Shown here in pieces: positions 14,060-22,909 of a stretch of DNA of 64,000 bases. This DNA comes from BM520 sp964594665 (GTDB lineage: Bacteria; Bacteroidota; Bacteroidia; Bacteroidales; BM520), in the NCBI GenBank assembly GCA_964594665.1, contig CAZQNY010000003.1, forward strand, positions 1 through 64,000. Reading direction: 5' to 3'. Numbering within the stretch: position 1 is the first letter of the stretch; every line of letters begins with the position of its first letter. Below the pieces are notes generated by a model. The model was given only the letters and a program-made list of their open reading frames with translations. It ran no database searches and had not been told where the DNA came from. The position numbers and the translations under genes were made by a program.

Positions 14060-17008
14060 TTAATGTATGAGATTTTTGCTTTTTAAAAGCTGAATTACAT
14101 GTCGGTATAGTATTCCGTTTAACATATAATTATTGCCCTTTAGGATAAGAATGGAATCTTCTTTAAGTATTGTAAGCACTTTAAGGCTTTTTCCTGTGCT
14201 TTGATTACAGACTGAGGCATGAATGTCAACCGATATCTTTCCATGTAGTACAATTAATAAAAGCGTATAGATTTTTTCTGAAGAAAGAGTTTCCAGAAAA
14301 GTAAAGTCGGGGGTACTAAACTTTTTTATAAATAGATCTTTATCCGTAAATTTTGATATTGATTCCAGCCAGAAGTAGAGCGACAGACTTATGTTACTTC
14401 CTGAGAACCTGTTTAGCTGCATAAAGAATTCCTTTTCCAGCTGAATCTGCCGGTCTTTTGCCTTTTTATTATCCGGAGTCATATTTTGTTCATCATCATA
14501 ATGAACTACATACCCACTAAGTCGGTGTCTTTTGAGAATTATATTCCGAACTTCATCCGCATCAAGGGTGTTGAGTTCAACCATATAATCGAAGTTTTCT
14601 TTAATCGATACGGTTTTATTTAGGTAATTACAGGCATGCAGTGAAACAGAACAAACCCACAAAGCCATGTTGTTGGTAGAAACAATAAATGAAAGCAATT
14701 TCTGAAGGCATTCAAACCCTCCTGGTTTTCTAATAAAAGCACGCTCAAGGCCATCCAAAATTATGATCTGATTCCCTTTCAACAACTCAAGGTGCTGTAA
14801 TACATCCTTTTCCGTTTTCAGGTTTTCGTTATCAAAAAGATCCTGCATTAAGGTGTAAAAATCTTTTTCGCTGTGATAAAACCTGTGGATGGTGTAATAA
14901 TAAATTTTATCGCTTCCTTTAATAGTTTTGATATAGTGCTGAAGTAGCGATGTTTTCCCGCAACCATTTTCGCCAATCACAAGAGTTGCGGCGTAATTTC
15001 CTGATTTCCAGTCTTTAAGCGCGGTTTCTATTTTTTCCAGCTCCTTCCGTCGTGATAGAAACAGATTAATTTCTTTAACGGGCGCATTTTCAAACAGATA
15101 GCGATAGATGACCGGTAGTTTATAGATTCTTGTATTGATATCAGCAAGGTAGTTGGAGATTTCTGACGACACAAAAACCGGTGCTTTGTCGAGTTTTAAC
15201 TTTTTGCGTATCGAATAATAGGAGTCAATAAGCATTGTGTATTGCCTTTTTATGAATGACCCAACTGATTTTGCCACTTGTGATAAACCCCCAAAAATTT
15301 TACCCCGCTTATTTTTGGATTCTTCAATAGCTTTTAACTTTATAAGGCTGGAGTAGATGCTAAGAATGCGATCGTTGTTGTCAAGACTTTTAATATTTTC
15401 AATAAATTCAACATAAAAACCCTCCAGATCATTATCTCTCATGTGCAATATATCGTCTCCAATCAAGGTTGTGCGATCCAGAATATTTAATGACCGCTTC
15501 ATGCCTTCCTTAAACATCAGAATTGTTTCTTCCTGGTTGCTTTGAGTATTGACCATTGATATGGCGGTATCAAGGGAAAAATCTATGATCTGATCAAAGT
15601 CGCTAAACTCAGCGATTATTTTCTGAAATTGTTCCTTAAAATTGTCGGAAGATAATTTAATGCTTTTAAAGAACGGAGGTATACATTTATAATTAATAAA
15701 TTCACTTGGCGAGAAGAAATAGATATCTGATTTGTCGATCCCATTCATGTAGTCGGGTGAACGAACCACTCCCGATCGGGCAGACATTTTTTCCAGAGCT
15801 TTATTGACATCAACCTCTGTTTTCTGTAGTAATTTTTCAATTTCTAAACCTGTTTTACTGAAATTTCCAACGGCGCTTTGAGTATTTCCTTCCTTATGCA
15901 ATTTGTAAAGCTCTGAGGTAAAGAAATGCTTCAACATTGCGTTATTTGTTAAATCAGGTTCCGGAACCTGTTTAATCAATTGTTCTAAGTAGGTTCTTTT
16001 TTGTGCAATTACAGGATGAATGGTTTTCTTTAATTTTTCTGTATAAAGGTTTAAAACTTCAGATCGTTGGTTTTTAATTGTTGAAATGAAAGTATATAGC
16101 TCCTCTCTGAAACGCCATCCTTCATACAACGCGTATAAAGTTGAATCCCATTGCTTGCAGGTTTCTTCAGCTTGCGAGAAGATATTTCTTACATTTCTTT
16201 TCTTCCTGAAACGAATATAGAAACCCGGGAATTCTGTTGTTCCCGACTTTTTTAAATGTGAAATAAATTCAGATTTATAGCCCTTAAAAAAGTCATTAAT
16301 ATTCTCAATATCTTCATTGATATCATCAATCACTAAAGGGTTAACCTTTACATTTTCAGTGTTGTAGTTATCATTAATGATTTGCCCTTCCAGTTGAAAA
16401 AGGTTATGTGCCAGATGAGTAAGTTTTTTCTGAACTTCAGACACACTCTTTAGGGAAAAGAGAATATATTCATTTATTAAAAAGCCTTTTACAATATCAC
16501 GGTAATAAATGTTATGACTTCTCTCTTTTAATGGTTTAGGCTGTTTCTTGCGAAATTTTGCAATACCGTTATTGATTTGGAGAGGAGCATTTTCAATATA
16601 AAAGAGAAAGTCTCCGGCTTTTCTGAGTATTTTACTTCCGAGGCTTGCTTTTTCAGTATATCCCAATCCGTTGGTATAAGAATCTGTAATTATTGAATCA
16701 AGGTTGTCGGCATCCATCATAAGTCCGGCTTTGAGCGTATTGAGAAAATCTTTTATCTCAGTTTTGGACTTTAAATTGGGGTTCAGTGATTTTAGCAGTT
16801 CCAGGTTACGGGCATGAAATGCGCATAAATCTTTTTCGGCAGGCTTCCCGGGTTTATTTATTAATGTTTCAATATTCTCCCTGATACGTTGAAGAGTAGT
16901 TGCCTGTTCCCGAACATATTCTGAAACAATTGGCTTAATAGTATTATTCCACGCAACGACAAGCCTTTCTGATTTTTCGCTCAAGCTTTTTATGGTATCA
17001 TTGTGCAT
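14060..17008 (-). CDS. Large P-loop NTPase of unknown function
   Basis: A 982-residue protein, probably cytoplasmic, with no signal peptide and no clear membrane helix. Residues 1 to about 640 are mostly alpha-helical and charged, with no domain I recognise. A STAND/AAA-like NTPase region follows: the linker FLSRRKELEKIE near 650-662, Walker A GENGCGKT at 679-686, and Walker B IIILDGLER with D751. The end (about 840-982) looks like a winged-helix or helical C-terminal segment. The linker-then-P-loop layout is that of NTPases which switch on after sensing a ligand. It lies 11 nt upstream of the MscS gene and 228 nt downstream of the ATP-grasp gene, all in the same direction. I cannot name a family. 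Confidence 0.7.
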   Translation of the reverse strand: MHNDTIKSLSEKSERLVVAWNNTIKPIVSEYVREQATTLQRIRENIETLINKPGKPAEKDLCAFHARNLELLKSLNPNLKSKTEIKDFLNTLKAGLMMDADNLDSIITDSYTNGLGYTEKASLGSKILRKAGDFLFYIENAPLQINNGIAKFRKKQPKPLKERSHNIYYRDIVKGFLINEYILFSLKSVSEVQKKLTHLAHNLFQLEGQIINDNYNTENVKVNPLVIDDINEDIENINDFFKGYKSEFISHLKKSGTTEFPGFYIRFRKKRNVRNIFSQAEETCKQWDSTLYALYEGWRFREELYTFISTIKNQRSEVLNLYTEKLKKTIHPVIAQKRTYLEQLIKQVPEPDLTNNAMLKHFFTSELYKLHKEGNTQSAVGNFSKTGLEIEKLLQKTEVDVNKALEKMSARSGVVRSPDYMNGIDKSDIYFFSPSEFINYKCIPPFFKSIKLSSDNFKEQFQKIIAEFSDFDQIIDFSLDTAISMVNTQSNQEETILMFKEGMKRSLNILDRTTLIGDDILHMRDNDLEGFYVEFIENIKSLDNNDRILSIYSSLIKLKAIEESKNKRGKIFGGLSQVAKSVGSFIKRQYTMLIDSYYSIRKKLKLDKAPVFVSSEISNYLADINTRIYKLPVIYRYLFENAPVKEINLFLSRRKELEKIETALKDWKSGNYAATLVIGENGCGKTSLLQHYIKTIKGSDKIYYYTIHRFYHSEKDFYTLMQDLFDNENLKTEKDVLQHLELLKGNQIIILDGLERAFIRKPGGFECLQKLLSFIVSTNNMALWVCSVSLHACNYLNKTVSIKENFDYMVELNTLDADEVRNIILKRHRLSGYVVHYDDEQNMTPDNKKAKDRQIQLEKEFFMQLNRFSGSNISLSLYFWLESISKFTDKDLFIKKFSTPDFTFLETLSSEKIYTLLLIVLHGKISVDIHASVCNQSTGKSLKVLTILKEDSILILKGNNYMLNGILYRHVIQLLKSKNLIH

Positions 17009-17099
17009 GTTGAGATTTTTAGTCAGTTATTTTTTTGGCAAATCACATCAATAGAGCATATCACCTGTGTCATATTATAAAAATACGATTAAAAATAAT

Positions 17100-17240
17100 A
17101 TGAAAGCATTTTTATTGCGTCAAAAAAACCAAAGGAGCATAATCAAACTATTAATTAACGAAGTGGAACACTTAAGAATTCAATTCTGTTATGATAACAA
17201 CGGTTACCAAAACATGTCATACAGACCATTTAATTATTAA
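17100..17240 (+). CDS. Possible small ORF, 46 residues
   Basis: An ATG-initiated frame on the plus strand fills the gap between the NTPase gene and the ATP-grasp gene; both neighbours are on the minus strand. It starts MKAFLLRQKNQRS and ends NMSYRPFNY, and its stop overlaps the stop of the ATP-grasp gene. It has one cysteine. The gap is AT-rich, so a chance frame of this length is quite possible. It has no known homologue that I recall. A precursor peptide for the neighbouring radical SAM and ATP-grasp enzymes is one thought, but the opposite strand argues against it. Confidence 0.2.
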   Translation: MKAFLLRQKNQRSIIKLLINEVEHLRIQFCYDNNGYQNMSYRPFNY

Positions 17241-19231
17241 GGTAGTTTATGGCCATTCCGTTGTTTATTATTTGTCAGATTGATATGCCTGATATTCTTT
17301 AATATTTCGATTCGATCAACAAAGGTGTCAATAACCATATTATACAATTCGTCACCCAGAACCTCATCTTCAACGCCAAAATCTATATTGGGGTTATCAT
17401 TTACTTCTATTACATAAACTTTATTATTCACATATTTTAGGTCAACACCATACAATCCATCTCCTATCAAAGATGCGGCTTTTAAGGCTAAGCTAACAAT
17501 TTCCTCTGGCACCTGGCTGATTGGGAGGGTTTCATAGTTACCTGATTTGTCCTCTTCATCGCTGTTCCAGTTATATATTTGCCAATGGTTCTGGGTCATA
17601 TAATACTTGCAGGCATATATTGGCTTGTTATCAAGTATGCCTATTCTCCAGTCGAATTCTGAATAAAGAAATTCCTGACATATCACCATATCAGTTTTTT
17701 TAAACAGTAATGCTAATTGCGTTTTTGCTTCATTTTGGTCGTTTACTTTTATCACACCTAACGAAAAAGCACTGTCAGGCTGCTTTAATACTGCCGGATA
17801 TTTAATGCTTTCAAGCATCTTGTCATTGAACATGTTTTTTGTTAAAGAGAGTGTTTTAGGTGTTCTGATTTTGTTTTTTTTGAATAACTCATTTTGGTAA
17901 ATCTTATTGGAACACCTGAGGATTGACCATGGATCGTCAATGACAACAAGGCCTTCAGCGAAAGCCAAACGGGAGAGTTCGTATGTGTAATGATTAACAT
18001 TGGTGGTCTCACGGATGAAAAGGGCATCAAATTCATTTATTTTATTGGTGTCATGTTTGCTTATAAATTCTATATAAACTCCTTTTTTGTTGGCTGCCTT
18101 ACGGAATCGCTCCAGTGCTTCTTTATTGGAAGGCGGATTCTCTTCATAGGGATTAATCAAAATTGCAATATCGTAACTGTAGTTATTTAATTTAGGTAAA
18201 TTATAACGTTTTTTATTAAAGTGCTTTTGTGCAGCGTAGTAAAAAAGTGCTTTTTGGTCGTTTTTCAGATCTTTAAATGTTAACGCCTTAATGTTTTTTA
18301 TAATCCATTTTTCCGATTTAATGAAGTTAACGGTGAATATCGGGACCTCAAAAACCTGGAATAGTTTGATAGCTAAAGTTTTGTATTTGGTGTGTGGCGT
18401 TTGGCCAAAATATATATCAAGAGATAAACTATGATTTGCTTCCTTATAAAGTATCCGGTTTACCTGATCGCCGAGTTCGTATGAAAGTGATTGGACCACG
18501 TTGGCAATTTGTACGTCTTTTATTGTCGATGTACTTGGAATCGCCCGTTGGCCTCTGGCGGAGGCTAATAATGAAACATAATAACCATAACTTTGGTATC
18601 TGTATGAACTACATAAGTTGAAGATTCTAAAACTTGCATTGTTCTGATACAATGGATTATTAATATAATCCTTCACTGAAATAACTTTTGCTTTTATATC
18701 GGTGTTTTTCCAGGAATACGGATGGTCGATTACGATCAGGTTTTTATTCTCTTTTTCAACGCCTGTTTCTCCTGTTCTCAACCCCAGTTTAAGTGCATCT
18801 TCTTCAGGCTGGTAATAGTCTTTCAATGTTTTCAAAACAATAAAGCCTTTTGACAGATACCATTCAATTAATTTTTTATTTTTTGCCCTTGCTTCCAGTG
18901 TAATGCTTTTGTAATTGTGATTTATCGCGTAGGTTTTGATATATTCAAGTAATGCATTTCCAATGCCACAGTTTTGATACTCGGCCAATATACCAATTGA
19001 ATAAATGCGGAGCATATGCTTGTATTTAAACAAAACGGCCGACCCTACAGGTTTTATTTCGCTTTTTGCATCTTCAACCATAATAATTTCCTGGAAAGGA
19101 CTTAGGATGCTTTTTTTTAAGCTGTTTTTTGTTGTTTGTTGAAAAGCAGGGAAAGATTCTTGTTCCAGCGTTACAAGAAATTCAATGTCGTCAGTATTTG
19201 CATTCCGATAAATGAGATTCATTTTTTTCAA
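17237..19231 (-). CDS. GNAT acetyltransferase + RLAN + RimK-type ATP-grasp fusion
   Basis: A three-domain protein of 664 residues. Residues about 5-150 form a GNAT acyltransferase (YQNCGIGNALLEYIKTYA is the acetyl-CoA loop and EARAKNKKLIEWYLSKGF the family tail). Residues about 165-330 match the RLAN domain found before RimK-like ligases (NLCSSYRYQSYGYYVSLLA, ARGQRAIPSTSTIKD). Residues about 420-640 form an ATP-grasp ligase with SNKIYQNELFKKNKIRTP, PAVLKQPDSAFSLGV and the metal-binding VIEVNDNPNIDFGVED. ATP-grasp enzymes join a carboxylate to an amine through an acyl phosphate; with a GNAT domain, an N-acylated peptide or amino-acid product is plausible. The start could also be 9 nt later (MNLIYRN). 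It lies 12 nt after the radical SAM gene. Confidence 0.85.
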   Translation of the reverse strand: MKKMNLIYRNANTDDIEFLVTLEQESFPAFQQTTKNSLKKSILSPFQEIIMVEDAKSEIKPVGSAVLFKYKHMLRIYSIGILAEYQNCGIGNALLEYIKTYAINHNYKSITLEARAKNKKLIEWYLSKGFIVLKTLKDYYQPEEDALKLGLRTGETGVEKENKNLIVIDHPYSWKNTDIKAKVISVKDYINNPLYQNNASFRIFNLCSSYRYQSYGYYVSLLASARGQRAIPSTSTIKDVQIANVVQSLSYELGDQVNRILYKEANHSLSLDIYFGQTPHTKYKTLAIKLFQVFEVPIFTVNFIKSEKWIIKNIKALTFKDLKNDQKALFYYAAQKHFNKKRYNLPKLNNYSYDIAILINPYEENPPSNKEALERFRKAANKKGVYIEFISKHDTNKINEFDALFIRETTNVNHYTYELSRLAFAEGLVVIDDPWSILRCSNKIYQNELFKKNKIRTPKTLSLTKNMFNDKMLESIKYPAVLKQPDSAFSLGVIKVNDQNEAKTQLALLFKKTDMVICQEFLYSEFDWRIGILDNKPIYACKYYMTQNHWQIYNWNSDEEDKSGNYETLPISQVPEEIVSLALKAASLIGDGLYGVDLKYVNNKVYVIEVNDNPNIDFGVEDEVLGDELYNMVIDTFVDRIEILKNIRHINLTNNKQRNGHKLP

Positions 19232-19243
19232 TGTGTTGAAAAG

Positions 19244-20485
19244 TTAATACTCCCGTAAGCTTCTTTCAATATATTCCAGTTGCCAGATTTTGAATAGTAA
19301 CAGATCGGAAGGAGGCTCAGTGGGTTCATTTTCCATGATAGTATTTATTTGCAACTGCTGTTCAGCTGTGAGTTTATTTTCAGTGAATATGGTCAGGAGC
19401 TGGCATAAATAATTTGCTCCATTTATATTTATGGTTATATCACCGGTTGTGCCGGGCTGTAACCGGAATAACCTGATGGTTTTATAGGTTATGGCATCGC
19501 CGGAATATTCACGAATATATCCATTCTCTGTAATTATTGCATCAGGAAAGATTTTTCGGCTGATAATCCGTCGATAACCAGCTTTTTGAAAGCGGTTTTT
19601 AAAATGAAAGGAACAGTAATTGATTCCTGTTTCAAGTCCGCATTTTTGGGCTTCATAAATTATCTCCAGTGCTGCCAGCTCCGATTCTACTACAAGAGGC
19701 CTCTCGTCGCATAAGATATGGTAGTTTCTCTCGATTAGTTTGTTCACATTATGATGTGTCAGCCGCAGATGATGCAGATTCAGGTTGGAGACCCCTGCTT
19801 CGACCATTTTGGGAAGCATTTGAATAATCCTGTCCTTTTCTTCAGGAACACAAGGAATCTCAATCGTAATAACCGGGATAATACCCTTAGCGATTTTTAC
19901 TTTATTGAGGTTGTATTCTGTTGCACCAATATCAAAGCGTATCTCGTTGAGGTTTTCTTTTGCCAATGCCCGTAGCTTTGATTCATCTGCCAGCAAGCCA
20001 TTGGTGTACATCCATATATACAGATTTGGATTGCATTTTTGCCTTAAAACCTTCAGGTATTCAAGGGTGCGGTCGAAATATAATAGCGGCTCGCCACCAC
20101 TAAAACTAACACCTTCAAACCCAAAATGATTAATGTAGTTTGCGTAATCATATGGATTGTCAAAGTCTATTCCCTGGGTTGACGGCAGCTCATCATTCTT
20201 TTGTGGCGCAGGGCAATAAAAGCAATTTGCATTGCACTTGTTGGTGATAAACAGGCAGCTCCATTTTCCTGATCCGCAGATTTGACAACCTTTGGAAATA
20301 TGGTTTAGGTACGGTTTTGTATCTTTAAAAAGCGGAACATTTTTAAATGTTTGTAAAAGCCTTGTTCTATAATCCTCTGAATCCTTTGCCATGTGAGGAT
20401 TTAACCATTGCAGTTCAGGGTATTGGGAGAATTCATTTTTCGTTTTTGTAACTAATGAGTTCATCCATAAATATTTTGCTTCCAT
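19244..20485 (-). CDS. Radical SAM protein (PFL-activase-related, COG2108-like)
   Basis: A 413-residue radical SAM enzyme. The SAM-cluster motif CNANCFYC uses C84, C88 and C91, and the SAM-binding SGGEP is at 129-133. An extra N-terminal cysteine set at C67, C70 and C77 (CQICGSGKWSC) could bind a metal. The C-terminal half has NLNLHHLRLTHHN and GINYCSFHFKNRFQKAGYRR, features I associate with the poorly characterised COG2108 group related to pyruvate formate-lyase activase. These enzymes make a 5'-deoxyadenosyl radical; the substrate is unknown. It is the first gene of the block and is followed after 12 nt by the GNAT/RLAN/ATP-grasp gene, so the two very likely work together. Confidence 0.85.
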   Translation of the reverse strand: MEAKYLWMNSLVTKTKNEFSQYPELQWLNPHMAKDSEDYRTRLLQTFKNVPLFKDTKPYLNHISKGCQICGSGKWSCLFITNKCNANCFYCPAPQKNDELPSTQGIDFDNPYDYANYINHFGFEGVSFSGGEPLLYFDRTLEYLKVLRQKCNPNLYIWMYTNGLLADESKLRALAKENLNEIRFDIGATEYNLNKVKIAKGIIPVITIEIPCVPEEKDRIIQMLPKMVEAGVSNLNLHHLRLTHHNVNKLIERNYHILCDERPLVVESELAALEIIYEAQKCGLETGINYCSFHFKNRFQKAGYRRIISRKIFPDAIITENGYIREYSGDAITYKTIRLFRLQPGTTGDITININGANYLCQLLTIFTENKLTAEQQLQINTIMENEPTEPPSDLLLFKIWQLEYIERSLREY

Positions 20486-20965
20486 TATCTGTTATTGAGA
20501 AAGAATATTCAGGCATATCAGCCGAGGCTGTATAGAAAATTAAGGGTAGAAAAAGCTGATCCGGAAGCTTTAGAGCTCAGAGAAAATATACAGGAACATT
20601 AGAAACTGTTCCAGTGATATGAAAGCCGCACATGTTTTGACTTTTATAAGCATATTTATCATTATAAGAAGGCCGGAAAGGTACTGCTTTTTTTGAATGA
20701 ATAGGTGAAGGATGTATTATTCCTTTATAATTACAGGAATTAGCCAACCATCACGTAATTTTACGAAATGTGGCCCGGTGTAACTCCGGACTGAATATCC
20801 ATATTATACGTTAAATGGTAACCCTTCGGCTACGGGCAATTTGCAGGGTTTGAATGGCAGGCGTAGTTTTGGCATAGACCCGAGATAACACTTACCGGAC
20901 GCCAAAAAAATGCAGAAAGTGTTGCTGCAGAGGGAGACCAGCAGACGATCATCGGCTCAGTTTAT

Positions 20966-20985
20966 CCCCCCCCCCCCAAAAAAAA
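20966..20985. repeat. C12A8 homopolymer tract
   Basis: Twelve C (20966-20977) directly followed by eight A (20978-20985). Such tracts are prone to slippage. It is in non-coding DNA, so any effect would be on transcription; it could also be an assembly-sensitive spot. Confidence 0.85.
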
Positions 20986-21048
20986 TTCAATGAATGCACT
21001 TTTTACTACCGGGAGGTAAAGCACAGGAAAAAGACGAGCAAGATGTAA

Positions 21049-21070
21049 AGCCTCACCGCCGTGTGAGGCT
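21049..21070. repeat. 8-bp perfect hairpin
   Basis: AGCCTCAC (21049-21056) and GTGAGGCT (21063-21070) with a 6-nt loop. There is no T-tract on either side, so it is a weak terminator candidate at best. Confidence 0.55.
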
Positions 21071-21372
21071 CCCCAAAATGCCTATTTGATCTCACCGTCA
21101 TATTCCCTCTTTCTCCCTTCTTCACAATTAGGAAATCGTTCTACTTTAACGGTGGGTCAATACTGTTAAACCAACAACGGATAAACCGCATTTTACAAAG
21201 GTTGAGGGTAACAGCTCAATCCAGTAGTATCACTCCCTGCAACTTTTTGAAACCTCCCCTGCAAACTCTTGCAGCCCTTATTGCAACGGGGATTTAAAGA
21301 GTTACTGCTACATTGCAGCACTTTGCGAATTCATCACCAAAGTGCAATTTGTTTAACCCTAAATCCTTTATT

Positions 21373-22830
21373 ATGAAAATTTCCCCAAAAATTCTGATTC
21401 TTCAACTGATCATTCTTGCGCTGTTCACCTCATGCAATGATCCTGATGATCCAAACAACCTTGATAATGAACTTGATACTTTCACGGTAACGGTAGATGA
21501 AAACCCCCATGTACCCGGAAATATGATTTCATACAACAGCGGGGAGAATACTTCTACCTTCTGCTTCTCTCCAACAATGACAAAAGATGGCAAAGATGAT
21601 GGTGTATGGATTGCCGAAACAGAATTAACATACGCTCTCTGGAAAGAAGTTTACAACTGGGCTGTGGATGCCGGATACTCCCTGTATAAAAATGCGCAGC
21701 CAGGAAGTAATACAGATTTCCCGGATACGCACCCCGTTACAAGGGTCGGCTGGTACGACGCTGTGGTGTGGTGTAATGCATACACTGCCTATTACAACTT
21801 CCATAATGGTGATAAACCGGATTATGGTTTTGTGTATACCATAAACGGTGACCCCGTGAAAGATTCGGATCCGGATAATACGTCCTTTGGCTCAATGACT
21901 ATCGACCACAGTAAAATGGGCTTCCGGCTTCCTACCAATGAAGAGTGGTACTACGCCGCAAAATATCCCTCTACGCCCGATGATTATGCCAGTGGTGCCA
22001 CCGGGAATTGTGAAAATACCTCCGCAACAGAGAATGTAGCCTGGTACAATGCATGCAGCTCCGCAGAGACTCACCCCGTTAAGGAAAAAACAAAAAATCA
22101 ACTCAACCTGTACGATATGAGCGGCAACGTGAAAGAGATTGTCCTTGATAAACTCGCTGAATACAACGGTGACTATAATAACAGGGGAGGAGCATATAAT
22201 TCCGCAGCAGAAAATGTTACTATTGGTAACGGGCATCAACCTATAGAACAGCATAGCAGCTCTGTTTCGCAAGGCTTTCGTATTGCCCGTACCATCGGCG
22301 ATGATAACAACGCAGGGTTTAATATTAATACCGGCGGCGGTAGTGGTTCCTGTGAAGCAGGCCATGGAACGGGATATTTGAAAATGGGAGGTGACTCTGT
22401 AGCCATTACTAAAGCGATGGGTGGCGATTATAACACGCTCCTGCAGGGAGGCTACCTGCAGCTGGATCTCTTTACAGAGGGCCTTTCCGTTAATAAAGAT
22501 GTAAACTGGGGCTTTGAAGGATCCGGAAGCCAGGTGGGATTGTGGCCTATCATGACACAAAATACCACTCTCGTAGCCGGTGAAGATTACCTTGATGACG
22601 CCCCGTTGCTGTCAGCATATATCGACTTTGACGCTTCTATTACCCCCTGGGAAGCTGCAAATGGTTTTATCGCCAACAATATTTCAGTATTTACTGTCGA
22701 AAAGGAAGATGATATCTACACGATTACGATAAAAGCCACAGGAACAGATAATTTCTATAATGAAAATGTCCCTCTGGAAGTTTTCTATCACGGAACGATT
22801 AATTACCTGATCGCCGGTCAGGATTACTAA
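21373..22830 (+). CDS. Lipoprotein with formylglycine-generating-enzyme-like (SUMF1) domain
   Basis: A 485-residue lipoprotein: signal sequence MKISPKILILQLIILALFTS followed by the lipobox cysteine. Residues about 45-330 form a SUMF1/FGE-sulfatase fold (WIAETELTYALWKEVYNWA, HPVTRVGWYDAVVWCNAY, GFRLPTNEEWYYAAK, LYDMSGNVKEIV, SQGFRIART). The sulfatase-activating enzymes have a Cys pair in the loop after RGG; here that loop is NRGGAYNSAAENV without cysteine, so oxidase activity is unlikely and a binding or structural role is more probable. Residues about 335-485 follow a Gly-rich linker and are a separate beta-rich domain I do not recognise. The start is 21373; the upstream in-frame ATG at 21313 precedes no signal peptide. 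It is placed 83 nt before the marR operon. Confidence 0.82.
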   Translation: MKISPKILILQLIILALFTSCNDPDDPNNLDNELDTFTVTVDENPHVPGNMISYNSGENTSTFCFSPTMTKDGKDDGVWIAETELTYALWKEVYNWAVDAGYSLYKNAQPGSNTDFPDTHPVTRVGWYDAVVWCNAYTAYYNFHNGDKPDYGFVYTINGDPVKDSDPDNTSFGSMTIDHSKMGFRLPTNEEWYYAAKYPSTPDDYASGATGNCENTSATENVAWYNACSSAETHPVKEKTKNQLNLYDMSGNVKEIVLDKLAEYNGDYNNRGGAYNSAAENVTIGNGHQPIEQHSSSVSQGFRIARTIGDDNNAGFNINTGGGSGSCEAGHGTGYLKMGGDSVAITKAMGGDYNTLLQGGYLQLDLFTEGLSVNKDVNWGFEGSGSQVGLWPIMTQNTTLVAGEDYLDDAPLLSAYIDFDASITPWEAANGFIANNISVFTVEKEDDIYTITIKATGTDNFYNENVPLEVFYHGTINYLIAGQDY

Positions 22831-22870
22831 ATGATTTAGTGGTGGTTTAATGGGGGTAATGCAGAATCGC

Positions 22871-22900
22871 AACTAATAGTTGGAATTCCAACTATTAGTT
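22871..22900. promoter_or_regulatory. 30-bp perfect palindrome, probable MarR operator
   Basis: AACTAATAGTTGGAA (22871-22885) is followed directly by its exact reverse complement (22886-22900). It covers the -33 box and most of the spacer of the marR-MATE promoter, centred at about -28.5, so binding should block transcription. Confidence 0.75.
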
Positions 22901-22909
22901 GTATTTTTG
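22880..22909 (+). promoter_or_regulatory. marR-MATE promoter
   Basis: TTG (22880-22882), 19 nt, TATTTTTG (22902-22909). The box ends 4 nt before the ATG at 22914, so transcription is predicted to begin at the start codon. Confidence 0.7.

Larger units (their letters stand above)
20486..21372. other. 887-bp gene-free region
   Basis: No reading frame of believable length or family is found on either strand. The stretch is less AT-rich in its middle than true intergenic DNA here and holds a C12A8 tract (20966-20985) and an 8-bp perfect hairpin (21049-21070). It may hold a decayed gene or a non-coding RNA. It also must carry the promoters of the radical SAM gene (minus) and the SUMF1 lipoprotein gene (plus), but I see no good TAnnTTTG pair for either. 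Confidence 0.5.

Noticed and set aside
20910..20993. Short frame through the C12A8 tract
   Set aside because: Only 27 codons, ending soon after the homopolymer run, with no start signal.
21892..22560. 222-aa minus-strand frame
   Set aside because: Antisense shadow of the SUMF1 lipoprotein; codon third positions of the plus strand create it.
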